Source: Alcaligenaceae bacterium (GTDB lineage: Bacteria; Pseudomonadota; Gammaproteobacteria; Burkholderiales; Burkholderiaceae_B). From it: a stretch of 39,890 bases of DNA. Of the stretch, positions 17,293 to 24,789 are shown piece after piece. Location of the stretch: positions 1-39,890 of the forward strand of contig CANCRX010000023.1 of assembly GCA_947380655.1 (NCBI GenBank), in the 5' to 3' direction. Every line of letters starts with the position of its first letter. Position 1 is the stretch's first letter. The position numbers and the translations under genes are program-made. Below the pieces are notes generated by a model. The model had not been told where the DNA came from. It saw only the letters and a program-made list of their open reading frames with translations, and searched no databases.

Positions 17293-18539
17293 ACTGAGGT
17301 CTGCCGCATCAAAAACTCCAGGGGGGATTGCTCTGCAGTCAATATTTGCGCACTGGCTTTGACCGCGAGTGCGATGCCTTGCGGGCAATAAAATCCGCCA
17401 TTGACCTGAGTAGTATGCATCAGCACGGCTTTGAATTGTTTGAATAAGGCAGAATCCGGCTCAGGTAGTTCGGTCCAGAAATCATCCAGCCCACACTGTG
17501 CCGTTAAGCCAGAGAAATTGTATTGGGCCTCGGCTAGACAAAGTGTGGGGCACCCAAATTCTAGCGCGACACTGCCTACGGTACTGTTCAGCGTAATCGT
17601 ACCCAAGGCTTTACCGACCATGGCGTTGAGATCACCGGTTTCGAAATAATGAATTCGCTCTGATACACCATATTGTTTCGCCAGATTGCCGCTTAACACC
17701 TGATAGTCGATTTGTCCGAAATCAAGGGGGTGGTTTTTGATGACTAGCTTTGTAGCAGCAGGGGCATACTGGGCAAACGAAGCAATGACATGTTCAAGTA
17801 AGATTGGCATGCTATTCAAAACAGACTGATCTAGTACCTGAAAGTCACTATTGAGCTGCAAGGGCAAAAAATAGAAACCCGGAGATTGACTCAACACGGC
17901 GGAGAGTTTGCTGCGCTCCTGCTCTGCAAGGCGTTTGTTTTTAAACTCACGGGACACAAAGCCAGCGTACTCAACCGGGGCGAGTACGGGCGCATGGGTT
18001 TTGTATTGGGGAAACAGAATTGGATTGAGGCTGGAAGCCAAATGATAGGCTACATCATGCGCGGCTCGCCGCCAAAATGGTGATTGAAAACGTTCAGGCG
18101 ATCTGTTTGCGTTGTTTGTTTCAGCAAGCCTGAACGCTGCAGCGCGAATCCATTCTGGATCGCGGGGAAATAGCGAGCGACCATTGACCCCTTCACGCTC
18201 AAGCGTCACCCAGTAAGGTCGGAAATACCCCTCTTCGAAAACGTGATTACGAATTCCAGCATTTCGCGCTTGCTGCACAGCGATCTGATGCACCGGTCGT
18301 CTGTCGCCAAACAAAACCTGATCAGTAATGCCCGCACGCTGATAAATTTGGTTCAGATAATCGGGTAATGAGTTCAGGTCATCTCTGAACCAACGGGATG
18401 TGTGTGGTGCCCAGTAGGCAACATCCCCTCCATTGAAACTCAACTTGGTGACACGATGACCTTGTGCAAGTAGCGCCTCACCCAGCCGTTTAAAAAACGG
18501 TGAGCTCACACCCTGCAGCAGGAGAAAATGTCGCTTCAC
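17289..18539 (-). CDS. kpsS: Capsule polysaccharide beta-Kdo transferase, KpsS/LipB type (WcbO-like)
   Basis: KpsS starts the poly-Kdo linker on the lipid that carries ABC-exported capsules. Family hallmarks are the N-terminal FLLLQGVSSPFF...LAQGHRV and FNGGD (about 5-39), GDRRPVH (about 79-85), EEGYFRPYWVTLEREGVNG (about 102-120), FLPLQLNSDFQV (about 239-250), the nucleotide-sugar site region IKNHPLD (about 289-295), and STVGSVALEFGCP (about 338-350). At 416 residues it is of normal length. The start is GTG at 18539; an in-frame stop lies six codons above it, so no earlier start is possible. It heads an overlapping run of four genes. It implies that this capsule has a (lyso)phosphatidylglycerol or related lipid end. 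Confidence 0.9.
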   Translation of the reverse strand: MKRHFLLLQGVSSPFFKRLGEALLAQGHRVTKLSFNGGDVAYWAPHTSRWFRDDLNSLPDYLNQIYQRAGITDQVLFGDRRPVHQIAVQQARNAGIRNHVFEEGYFRPYWVTLEREGVNGRSLFPRDPEWIRAAAFRLAETNNANRSPERFQSPFWRRAAHDVAYHLASSLNPILFPQYKTHAPVLAPVEYAGFVSREFKNKRLAEQERSKLSAVLSQSPGFYFLPLQLNSDFQVLDQSVLNSMPILLEHVIASFAQYAPAATKLVIKNHPLDFGQIDYQVLSGNLAKQYGVSERIHYFETGDLNAMVGKALGTITLNSTVGSVALEFGCPTLCLAEAQYNFSGLTAQCGLDDFWTELPEPDSALFKQFKAVLMHTTQVNGGFYCPQGIALAVKASAQILTAEQSPLEFLMRQTSV

Positions 18540-18587
18540 GTTGGCTATGAAAATTCAGGCACAAAAATTAAGCTCACCGTGTCCGGG

Positions 18588-19085
18588 TCAGGCGCACTTG
18601 CGAAGTGTGTCCATGGCAACGTTTAACTTGGTGGACCGACTCAAGATGTCAATTAATACAATGGCACGCGCTTCTCCATCCGTCATCTGAAAAACTGCTT
18701 CCAGACCAGCAAACGGGCCATCGGTAATCTGCAATTTGTCGCCGGGCTGATGCAATGCGACAGGCTCGGCCATCACAAGTTGTTCACGATCTCGCAAGAC
18801 ATCAATCAGGTGGGGAGCTACGCGTGCAGGTTCGTTACCAAACATCAGTAAAGTTGAAACGCCGAGTGTTGATCTGATAGGAGCCCAGCTCTGCCCGGAG
18901 TGTGCCAGACTTAACTGAATAAACAGATAGCGAAAAAACAAGGGATCCAGCTGGGTTTTCACTTTTCCGTTGCGCAGTTTTTGCACGGGACAGACCGGCA
19001 AATAACAGGTGTAGCCCTGATTTTGCAGATTAAGTAAGGCTCTGGCTTCTTGCCTGGGTTTTGAGTGAATTACATACCATTCCAT
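18588..19085 (-). CDS. RfaH/NusG-paralogue transcription elongation (antitermination) factor
   Basis: 165 residues, close to RfaH (162). The N-terminal NGN domain begins MEWYVIHSKPRQE and continues QNQGYTCYLPV and LFFRYLFIQL; a KOW-type C-terminal domain starts around 112 (GDKLQITDGPFAGLEAVF). NusG paralogues of this type reduce termination and polarity in long envelope-polysaccharide operons. It lies 48 bases upstream of kpsS on the same strand, so it may act on this operon and on the ~10.7-kb PKS operon. No ops-type recruitment sequence was found. It lacks a good Shine-Dalgarno (the bases before the ATG read TCTCCT), so output may be low. The cognate NusG is expected elsewhere in the genome. 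Confidence 0.85.
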   Translation of the reverse strand: MEWYVIHSKPRQEARALLNLQNQGYTCYLPVCPVQKLRNGKVKTQLDPLFFRYLFIQLSLAHSGQSWAPIRSTLGVSTLLMFGNEPARVAPHLIDVLRDREQLVMAEPVALHQPGDKLQITDGPFAGLEAVFQMTDGEARAIVLIDILSRSTKLNVAMDTLRKCA

Positions 19086-19165
19086 AGGAGATAATGTAAC
19101 AGATACTTAGCATTTTAAGAATTAATTATGAGTACTTTTTTTGACTACTTTTTATGGAAACTGAT

Positions 19166-19185
19166 ATTAACCTCAGGTGGTTAAT
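19166..19185 (-). other. Hairpin in the leader between the 418-codon gene and the RfaH-like gene
   Basis: ATTAACC (19166-19172) and GGTTAAT (19179-19185) form a 7-base-pair stem with a 6-base loop in the 116-base AT-rich gap upstream of the RfaH-like gene. There is no adjacent T-run, so it is not a strong terminator; it may be an attenuating or stabilising structure. An 8-base direct repeat GACTACTT also occurs on both sides of it. Function unknown. Confidence 0.3.
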
Positions 19186-19201
19186 TCTTGGTGTCGACTA
19201 C

Positions 19202-20458
19202 TTAGTACCGACGATTTTCAGCTGACCCGTGCTTCGTGTAATGCAGCGCTGCATCTTCAGGCGAGCACTTCACATCAGGATTTAATCTTAAGTAGTTTGC
19301 AGCATCAAAATCATCCGGCACGGATATCTTGTAGTGCCGTTTTTCAGACTGTCCATGCAGCTTGTAATGCACCTCAGGAGGCATCTTACGGTTATCAATA
19401 TCAGGATTGAGACGCAAATAATCTTGCGCATCAAAATCTGCAGGTAACGATTGAACGATAAGGTTAATCAAATAAGGAGCAAATAAACTTCTTCTTTTCC
19501 AGGTGAATAGTCCCTCACTGCCTCGCTCCATTGCGCCATAAACCATTTGGCTGGTGTCTTGTGTAAATACATTCGCGGGATCAAGTACCCATTGCATGAT
19601 TTCCATATGCAACAATTTCATAATGCCGTGGGCGACATAATCGCCATGCCCAATAAAATCCCTATAAAAAAGGGTATTACCGATCCTGTGCAAGCGCGCA
19701 TAGCCCAGCATATGCTGGTCGGTCTGGATAGCACCCTGCTGATAACCGGGGCGGTCCGCAAAAACTCCGAATAAATACTCCCAGTGCTGAGGGCACGAAG
19801 GCTGCTGAATTTCAGCGAAGGATTTTGGTAGCCCACCCAGATGATCGATATTGATAAAAAAAGCATCGGGCATCAGACCAAAGGAACGAATCTTGAGCGA
19901 GCGATGAATGCTAACAATATCGGGGCTATGATTAGACGGCTCAATCAGGTGAACGCGATAACCTTCCCTGAATGCTTTCTTTGCATCGCGTACAAAATTA
20001 CCAGATTTTTTTGCTATCTCCTTTTTATAGTCGTCATAACTTTTGTATTGATTCAAGTCAATGGCATGCAAGGTGGTGAGCTTTGCCTGAGAACGCTTAT
20101 GAGGCCTAGCAGCGCTGTAAAAATCGCTGAAGGTTTCTTCATAACTCGTGATCATTTTTCTGCAGATCGGCGTGCCGCACTGACACTGCTGGACGCAATC
20201 AATAGTCAGTACAGGCGCGAGTGTTCGATCAGACAGGCCGTAGGCGTGCAAGCGCTGACGCAGTTTATTTTTAAAAAAGAGCGGCTCGATGCGCTCGCTA
20301 TACAGCTCGACAACACTGCTGGTGATCAGGGGGAGTAAGGCGTTCAGGGAAAAAGGCTGCCCGCGCCAGCTTTGTCTGGTTGATCTGGCGGTGGTTTGTG
20401 TCATGCCCCGATCCACTTGAGATCCGTTGTCCTGCGCGGGGGCTTTATTCGCTGACAT
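19202..20458 (-). CDS. GNAT/FemAB-like acyltransferase-type protein with two tandem C-terminal NPD repeats (capsule locus)
   Basis: 418 residues, the larger paralogue of the 349-residue protein at 13879-14928, with long matching blocks (NHSPDIVSIHRSLKIRSFG; QHWEYLFGVF; GYARLHRIGN; GIMKLLHMEIMQWV). The C-terminal module occurs twice in tandem: residues 338-376 and 380-418, each with DFDA..YLRLNPD and HY.KHG or HYKLHG. The N-terminal ~45 residues are an extra hydrophilic leader. ATG at 20458 has a good ribosome-binding site (AGGGGA). It is divergent from copA across 83 bases and is probably the first gene of the minus-strand capsule block. The GNAT assignment rests on pattern only. Confidence 0.6.
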   Translation of the reverse strand: MSANKAPAQDNGSQVDRGMTQTTARSTRQSWRGQPFSLNALLPLITSSVVELYSERIEPLFFKNKLRQRLHAYGLSDRTLAPVLTIDCVQQCQCGTPICRKMITSYEETFSDFYSAARPHKRSQAKLTTLHAIDLNQYKSYDDYKKEIAKKSGNFVRDAKKAFREGYRVHLIEPSNHSPDIVSIHRSLKIRSFGLMPDAFFINIDHLGGLPKSFAEIQQPSCPQHWEYLFGVFADRPGYQQGAIQTDQHMLGYARLHRIGNTLFYRDFIGHGDYVAHGIMKLLHMEIMQWVLDPANVFTQDTSQMVYGAMERGSEGLFTWKRRSLFAPYLINLIVQSLPADFDAQDYLRLNPDIDNRKMPPEVHYKLHGQSEKRHYKISVPDDFDAANYLRLNPDVKCSPEDAALHYTKHGSAENRRY

Positions 20459-20541
20459 TTTCCCCTGATTGGTTTTAGTGTTCTAAACGGCGTAGTATGG
20501 TATTCGATATTTGAATATAGCCTAAACAAAAAGGCCTGCAC

Positions 20542-22851
20542 ATGCCATCGAACACGACCTCCAGCACAAAGCCTGACTCCCTCAGCAGCGAAACCCTGGA
20601 TCTGTCCATCGAAGGCATGACCTGTGCCTCGTGTGTGTTCCGTGTTGAAAAAGCCTTATCGGCCGTACCCGGTGTGTCCAAAGCAACGGTAAATCTCGCG
20701 ACCCAGCGTGCCCATGTTATCTATGATCCTCTGATAGCCAATCAGTCTGTCGCATCGACTGGTACCATCGCAGCAGTCAAAAAAGCTGGCTATGAAGCCA
20801 GCGAAATTGAAATTCACGCAGCGCCGACTGACACTCTGACCGCTTCGCGCGAAGAAGAAGGTCGATACTTATCGCGCCAGCTGTTGATCGCCCTGCTGCT
20901 CACCTTACCGGTCTTTATTCTGGAGATGGGCTCTCACCTGATTCCGGCTATGCACAGGTTCGTGCATGAGCATTTCGGTATGCAAAATAGCTGGATGCTG
21001 CAATCGGTATTGACGACCTTAGTACTGATCGGTCCAGGTCGTGTATTTTTTACTAAAGGTCTGCCTGCTCTCTGGCATTTATCACCAGAGATGAATTCTC
21101 TGGTCGCGCTGGGCTCTGGGAGTGCCTGGTTGTTTTCCATGGTGGCGACGTATGCACCGTCCTTGCTACCCGAAGGAACACGCTTTGTTTATTTCGAAGC
21201 AGCAGCAGTTATTGTCACGCTGATTTTGCTCGGTCGAACTTTAGAGGCCAAAGCAAAAGGTCGCACGGGTGCTGCCATCCAGCACTTGGTAGGACTCGCT
21301 CCCAGAGAGGCGCGCTTGCTTCGTGATGGACAGATGATTGATGTGGCGATCGAGTCTGTATTGCCAGGTGATTATGTGGTCGTGCGCCCTGGTGAAAAAA
21401 TCCCTGTCGATGGTCAGATTACTGAAGGTACGCCTTATATCGATGAAGCGATGATCACGGGTGAGCCGTTGCCAGTGACCAAGGCGGTCGGGGATCGTGT
21501 GACGGGAGGCACGATTAACACCACGAACAGTTTTACGTTTGTCGCAACACATACAGGTGGCGATACGGTGCTCGCCCGGATCATCCGTATGGTTGAAAGT
21601 GCTCAGGGTGCGAAGCTGCCTATCCAGGCAGTGGTGGATCGTGTGACGGCATGGTTCGTACCAGCCATCATGGTGTGTGCATTACTAACGTTTTTAGTGT
21701 GGCTATGGCTTGGGCCCACGCCAAGTCTGAGTTATGCACTCGTCAATGCGGTCGCGGTGATGATCATCGCCTGTCCCTGCGCGATGGGACTTGCGACACC
21801 GACGTCGATTATGGTGGGGACTGGACGTGCGGCCGAGCTCGGTGTGTTGTTCAGGCAAGGCGATGCACTACAACGCATGCGTGATGTGCAAGTGATCGCC
21901 TTTGACAAGACGGGGACTTTGACGATGGGCAAACCGGTGCTGACTGATGTGGTGGTACTGAGTGCTCTCTATGATCGGGGGACGTTGTTATCCTGGGCTG
22001 CCTCCTTGCAGAGTCAGTCAGAGCATCCTATTGCACATGCTATTTTGAATGCAGCGACTGAGGAACAACTGCCCTTGCCTGCTGCGAAAGATTTCACGGC
22101 GATTCGTGGTGCGGGGGTGCGTGCGGTTGTTCTGGATAATGTGATTCTTTCGGGTGCGCAGCATTTAATGACCGATGAAGGGATTTCTACAGAACTTGCG
22201 AATGAACAGATCAGGCAATGGGGTGAGCAAGGCAAGACGCCAATTTATCTGGCAGTGAATGGTGAGCTCGCAGCGCTCATGGCCGTGGCGGATCCGATTA
22301 AGTCGAGTGCGGTGTCCGCGATCGCGGCTTTGCACGATCTGGGTCTGAAAACCGTCATGATTACGGGTGACAATATTCATACAGCACAGGCGGTAGCGGC
22401 GCAGCTAGGGATTGATCAGGTGCACGCGCAGGTCTTGCCGGAGGGCAAGGTCGCTGTGTTGCAATCGTTACGAGATCAAGGCGCGGTACTGGCTTTTGTG
22501 GGTGATGGGATTAACGATGCGCCGGCTTTGGCAACCGCTGATGTCGGGATCGCGATCGGCACGGGGACAGATGTAGCGATCGAGAGTGCTTCGGTCGTAT
22601 TGATGTCCGATGATTTGCACGGTGTAGCGAACGCTGTGGGTTTGTCGCGTGCGACGTTGCGCAACATTAAGGAAAATCTTTTCTGGGCTTTTGCGTATAA
22701 CGTGGCGCTCGTACCGCTCGCTGCAGGTGCGTTGTATCCTAATTTCGGGATACTGTTGTCACCGATGTTTGCCGCGGGAGCGATGGCCTGCTCGAGTGTT
22801 TTCGTGATCGCGAATGCGTTGAGGCTTAAGAGGTTTAAGCCTGGAGCTTAA
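20542..22851 (+). CDS. copA: Copper-exporting P1B-type ATPase, CopA
   Basis: 769 residues. It exports Cu(I) from the cytoplasm using ATP. One N-terminal heavy-metal domain carries GMTCASC (Cys28, Cys31). The membrane metal site is CPC (Cys411-Pro-Cys413), the phosphorylation site Asp455 in DKTGTLT, the actuator motif TGEP at about 313-316, and the hinge GDGINDAP at 654-661; HP in SEHPIAH confirms a P1B pump. The ATG has AAAGG upstream. No CueR-type operator is obvious in the 83-base divergent gap; a weak inverted repeat TATTC...GAATA occurs there. No chaperone or regulator gene is adjacent, so it seems monocistronic. Confidence 0.95.
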   Translation: MPSNTTSSTKPDSLSSETLDLSIEGMTCASCVFRVEKALSAVPGVSKATVNLATQRAHVIYDPLIANQSVASTGTIAAVKKAGYEASEIEIHAAPTDTLTASREEEGRYLSRQLLIALLLTLPVFILEMGSHLIPAMHRFVHEHFGMQNSWMLQSVLTTLVLIGPGRVFFTKGLPALWHLSPEMNSLVALGSGSAWLFSMVATYAPSLLPEGTRFVYFEAAAVIVTLILLGRTLEAKAKGRTGAAIQHLVGLAPREARLLRDGQMIDVAIESVLPGDYVVVRPGEKIPVDGQITEGTPYIDEAMITGEPLPVTKAVGDRVTGGTINTTNSFTFVATHTGGDTVLARIIRMVESAQGAKLPIQAVVDRVTAWFVPAIMVCALLTFLVWLWLGPTPSLSYALVNAVAVMIIACPCAMGLATPTSIMVGTGRAAELGVLFRQGDALQRMRDVQVIAFDKTGTLTMGKPVLTDVVVLSALYDRGTLLSWAASLQSQSEHPIAHAILNAATEEQLPLPAAKDFTAIRGAGVRAVVLDNVILSGAQHLMTDEGISTELANEQIRQWGEQGKTPIYLAVNGELAALMAVADPIKSSAVSAIAALHDLGLKTVMITGDNIHTAQAVAAQLGIDQVHAQVLPEGKVAVLQSLRDQGAVLAFVGDGINDAPALATADVGIAIGTGTDVAIESASVVLMSDDLHGVANAVGLSRATLRNIKENLFWAFAYNVALVPLAAGALYPNFGILLSPMFAAGAMACSSVFVIANALRLKRFKPGA

Positions 22852-22910
22852 TATCCATCAGCGTAGTTTCACGTCGTTTCAAATGTTATTTGTTGAACTA
22901 AAGTTATTTA

Positions 22911-23162
22911 ATGTTCAGCACAAAATTTCAACGCACTATAATAGTGACGCAGCATGCCAGATCAAGAATGATTGAGCGTTTTGTTACAGACGAAATGCTT
23001 ATTCAAATAATTGATTCTGGAAAAATACGTTACAAAAATGAAACTCATTTTTGGATTTTCAAAGATTTTCCAAATCGAACTGACAACTTGTTGTGCGCGG
23101 TTTTGGTTTTGGAGGATGCATTGATTGTAAAAACTGTCATGCATCATTTTTCATTAAGGTAG
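22911..23162 (+). CDS. DUF4258-like protein, possible RelE/BrnT-type toxin
   Basis: 83 residues. The pattern ITQHARSRMIERFVTDEML-like (VTQHARSRMIERF at about 12-24) followed by IDSGKIRYKNETHFWIF and a final VKTVMHHF is typical of DUF4258, a family often compared with ribonuclease-like toxins. It precedes a DUF2283 gene by 9 bases in the same direction, the layout expected of a toxin-antitoxin-like pair. It is AT-rich compared with copA upstream. Toxicity is inferred from family and context, not shown. Confidence 0.7.
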   Translation: MFSTKFQRTIIVTQHARSRMIERFVTDEMLIQIIDSGKIRYKNETHFWIFKDFPNRTDNLLCAVLVLEDALIVKTVMHHFSLR

Positions 23163-23171
23163 ACAAGCGCC

Positions 23172-23369
23172 ATGCGCACTACATACTACGATGACGATGA
23201 TATTTTAGTAGTTCGCCTTTCAGACAAACCAATCTGCCGTGAAGTCTCACAAGACTGGTGTACGCATATTAGTTATGCTGAAGATGGCTCTGCTGTTGAA
23301 ATAGTATTACTCGATGCAAAAGCCAATGGAGCGTATCCACTGGCCATCGAGCACATCAAAGCAGCCTAG
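23172..23369 (+). CDS. DUF2283 protein, possible antitoxin partner
   Basis: 65 residues beginning MRTTYYDDDDILVVRLSDKP, the normal opening of DUF2283 proteins; the middle SQDWCTHISYAEDGSAVEIVLLDA also fits the family. It follows the DUF4258 gene directly and is acidic, while the DUF4258 product is basic, which suits a complex. Length is normal for the family. AAGG lies upstream of the ATG. No DNA-binding domain is visible, so autoregulation is uncertain. Confidence 0.7.
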   Translation: MRTTYYDDDDILVVRLSDKPICREVSQDWCTHISYAEDGSAVEIVLLDAKANGAYPLAIEHIKAA

Positions 23370-23381
23370 ATCAAAATCCTG

Positions 23382-23972
23382 TTAAGCCCCAGCTTTCCAA
23401 ACATGCGTAAGCGACATCGCATCAGGACGCTGCGCTGCAGCGAGTTCGTTAATCGGTGTACCAACGGCCAGAAAACCGACGAACCTGTAATCCAGCCCGT
23501 CAAAGCCTAAGGCCTCGGGCACCTCTTCCGTGTACGAACCCAGCCCAGTGCTCCAGTAACTCGCAAAACCTAATGCATGCGCAGCGTTTTGAATATTCAT
23601 CACGGCTGCACCCATTGAAAGGGTCTGCTCAATCTCAGGAACTTTGCTGTTGTCGTGTGAAATCTTGTAAGCCAAACCGATTAGCAGTGGAACCTTGGAC
23701 ATCCAGTTGCGCGTGTTCTGTTCTTTTTGGGGGGTGATCTCCCTTCCCCAGCGACGGGTAGCGTCGATCGCCAGATCGGTAAAGGCCCCAATCTCTGATT
23801 GCTCAATCAATACAAACCGCCAGGCACGCATGGCAGCATGGTCTGGTGCGCACACTGCAGTCTGCAAAATTTGTTTGAGCTGCTCGGGATTTGGACCAGG
23901 TGCCTGAACCAGTTTGTTAGACCGGCGCGAGAGCATCGATGCGACGAGATCTGAAGATTGCGTGATTGTCAT
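23382..23972 (-). CDS. Nitroreductase family protein, YdjA-like
   Basis: 196 residues. An FMN-dependent NAD(P)H oxidoreductase by family. The N-terminal SRRSNKLVQAPGP and the APDHAAMRAWRFVLIE segment (about 42-57) match YdjA-type enzymes, as does GAAVMNIQNAAHALGFASYWSTG (about 120-142). The native substrate of this subgroup is unknown. The ATG at 23972 has GAGG upstream, and an extended -10 (TGCTATAAA on the minus strand, -10 at 24003-24008) lies about 30 bases above. The gene converges with the DUF2283 gene 12 bases away. Confidence 0.85.
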   Translation of the reverse strand: MTITQSSDLVASMLSRRSNKLVQAPGPNPEQLKQILQTAVCAPDHAAMRAWRFVLIEQSEIGAFTDLAIDATRRWGREITPQKEQNTRNWMSKVPLLIGLAYKISHDNSKVPEIEQTLSMGAAVMNIQNAAHALGFASYWSTGLGSYTEEVPEALGFDGLDYRFVGFLAVGTPINELAAAQRPDAMSLTHVWKAGA

Positions 23973-24072
23973 GACTGGATACCTCTAAATGAATTCAATG
24001 GGTTTATAGCATTAGCTTTGGTAAAGCGTGGGTAAACACCGTTTGAAATATTTAGCAATTGGAGGCTTTAGG

Positions 24073-24149
24073 TAATCGCTTCAATTTTGAAGCGATTAAA
24101 TTGAAAATACGCTTCATTTTTGAAGCGATTACTCAGGATTTACGCTTCA
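24073..24149. repeat. Cluster of palindromic repeats sharing CGCTTCA / TGAAGCG
   Basis: TAATCGCTTCAA (24073-24084) and TTGAAGCGATTA (24087-24098) are exact inverted 12-base arms. CGCTTCA (24110-24116) and TGAAGCG (24121-24127, extending to GATTA) form a second hairpin. A third CGCTTCA copy is at 24143-24149. The cluster lies upstream of the nitroreductase promoter and downstream of the cold-shock terminators. It could be an operator array, or a dispersed REP-like element. Confidence 0.6.
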
Positions 24150-24167
24150 ACAAAAAATTTACCCAAT

Positions 24168-24199
24168 AAAAAACCCTGCACCACCGAAGCGACACAGGG
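24168..24199 (-). terminator. Rho-independent terminator (distal) of the cold-shock gene
   Basis: On the minus strand an 11-base-pair stem (outer CCCTG/CAGGG, inner part with G-U pairs) closes a TTCG loop (24185-24188) and is followed by six T (24168-24173). It forms the second of two tandem terminators after the cold-shock gene. Confidence 0.8.
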
Positions 24200-24210
24200 C
24201 TTTAAAACAA

Positions 24211-24230
24211 AAGCCTACCGAAGTAGGCTT
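24211..24230 (-). terminator. Rho-independent terminator (proximal) of the cold-shock gene
   Basis: AAGCCTAC and GTAGGCTT form a perfect 8-base-pair stem with a TTCG loop on the minus strand, followed by TTTTGTTTT. It starts 14 bases after the cold-shock stop codon. Confidence 0.85.
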
Positions 24231-24243
24231 AAGTCAACTCAGA

Positions 24244-24447
24244 TTACAGCACTTGAATGTTGGTAGCTGATGGGCCTTTTGCGCCCTGACCAATTTCAAA
24301 GCTGACTTTCTGGTTTTCTTCGAGGGTCTTGTAACCGCTCGAACGAATTTCAGAATAGTGAGCGAAGAGATCTTTGCCGCCGCCATCAGGCATAATGAAA
24401 CCATAACCTTTTTCGGCGTTGAACCACTTAACGACACCAGTAGACAT
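24244..24447 (-). CDS. Cold-shock domain protein, CspA family
   Basis: 67 residues, a single OB-fold RNA chaperone. RNP1-like KGYGFI (about 13-18) and RNP2-like DLFAHYS (about 26-32) are present, as is the N-terminal STGVVKWFN. The start ATG 24447 has a strong ribosome-binding site (AAGGAAG). A longer in-frame reading to 24615 exists but would translate the leader, and the family starts exactly here. The gene has tandem strong terminators and a long leader, typical of highly expressed, post-transcriptionally regulated csp genes. Confidence 0.93.
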   Translation of the reverse strand: MSTGVVKWFNAEKGYGFIMPDGGGKDLFAHYSEIRSSGYKTLEENQKVSFEIGQGAKGPSATNIQVL

Positions 24448-24615
24448 TTGAACTTCCTTGATAAATAAAATACGGGCAAAACGCCCACGTGCTAGATGAT
24501 CAAGGAATGGATAGACACCACTGATTACCACTAAGGGCGACCGACTAGGGACAAAAACCGAATCGCTTGAGAATCTTGCAAGCCCAAGTGTAGTAGGGAA
24601 GACCCCGAGAGTCAA
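24448..24615 (-). promoter_or_regulatory. Probable long 5' leader of the cold-shock gene
   Basis: About 170 bases upstream of the csp start without another gene. CspA-type genes usually have a 100-200-base leader that folds differently with temperature. A GGGC/GCCC hairpin (within 24473-24486) lies just above the ribosome-binding site and is followed by a T-rich stretch. Beyond it, 24616-24789 is AT-rich and should hold the csp promoter (TAGAAT is one -10 candidate on the minus strand) and the dadA promoter; no clear operator is seen. Confidence 0.45.
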
Positions 24616-24789
24616 ACATAATTATTCTAATTTGTCGTATAAATGCCTGATTTTGCAGTTTTCACTATCAAATCAGCATAAAAGCCACAAAAAAAGTGAA
24701 TTAATCAAATTTAAGTCAATTTTTCAATTAAATCCACTAGATCACCACGCCTAAACTTTCATGATTCACTAGTCAACGCAGGAACTACC

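Noticed and set aside
16519..17388. Longer 289-residue form of the capsule SDR
   Set aside because: The extra 32 residues lie inside kpsS and precede the normal SDR start; ATG 17292 shows the same 4-base coupling as its neighbours.
19841..20338. 165-codon plus-strand ORF
   Set aside because: Antisense to the 418-residue GNAT-like protein, which is supported by its paralogue and a good ribosome-binding site.
22822..22842. Hairpin AGGCTTAA-GAGGT-TTAAGCCT at the end of copA, considered as a terminator
   Set aside because: It lies within the last codons of copA and has no T-run after it.
24244..24615. 123-residue form of the cold-shock protein
   Set aside because: The extra N-terminus is leader sequence; the strong ribosome-binding site and family start are at 24447.
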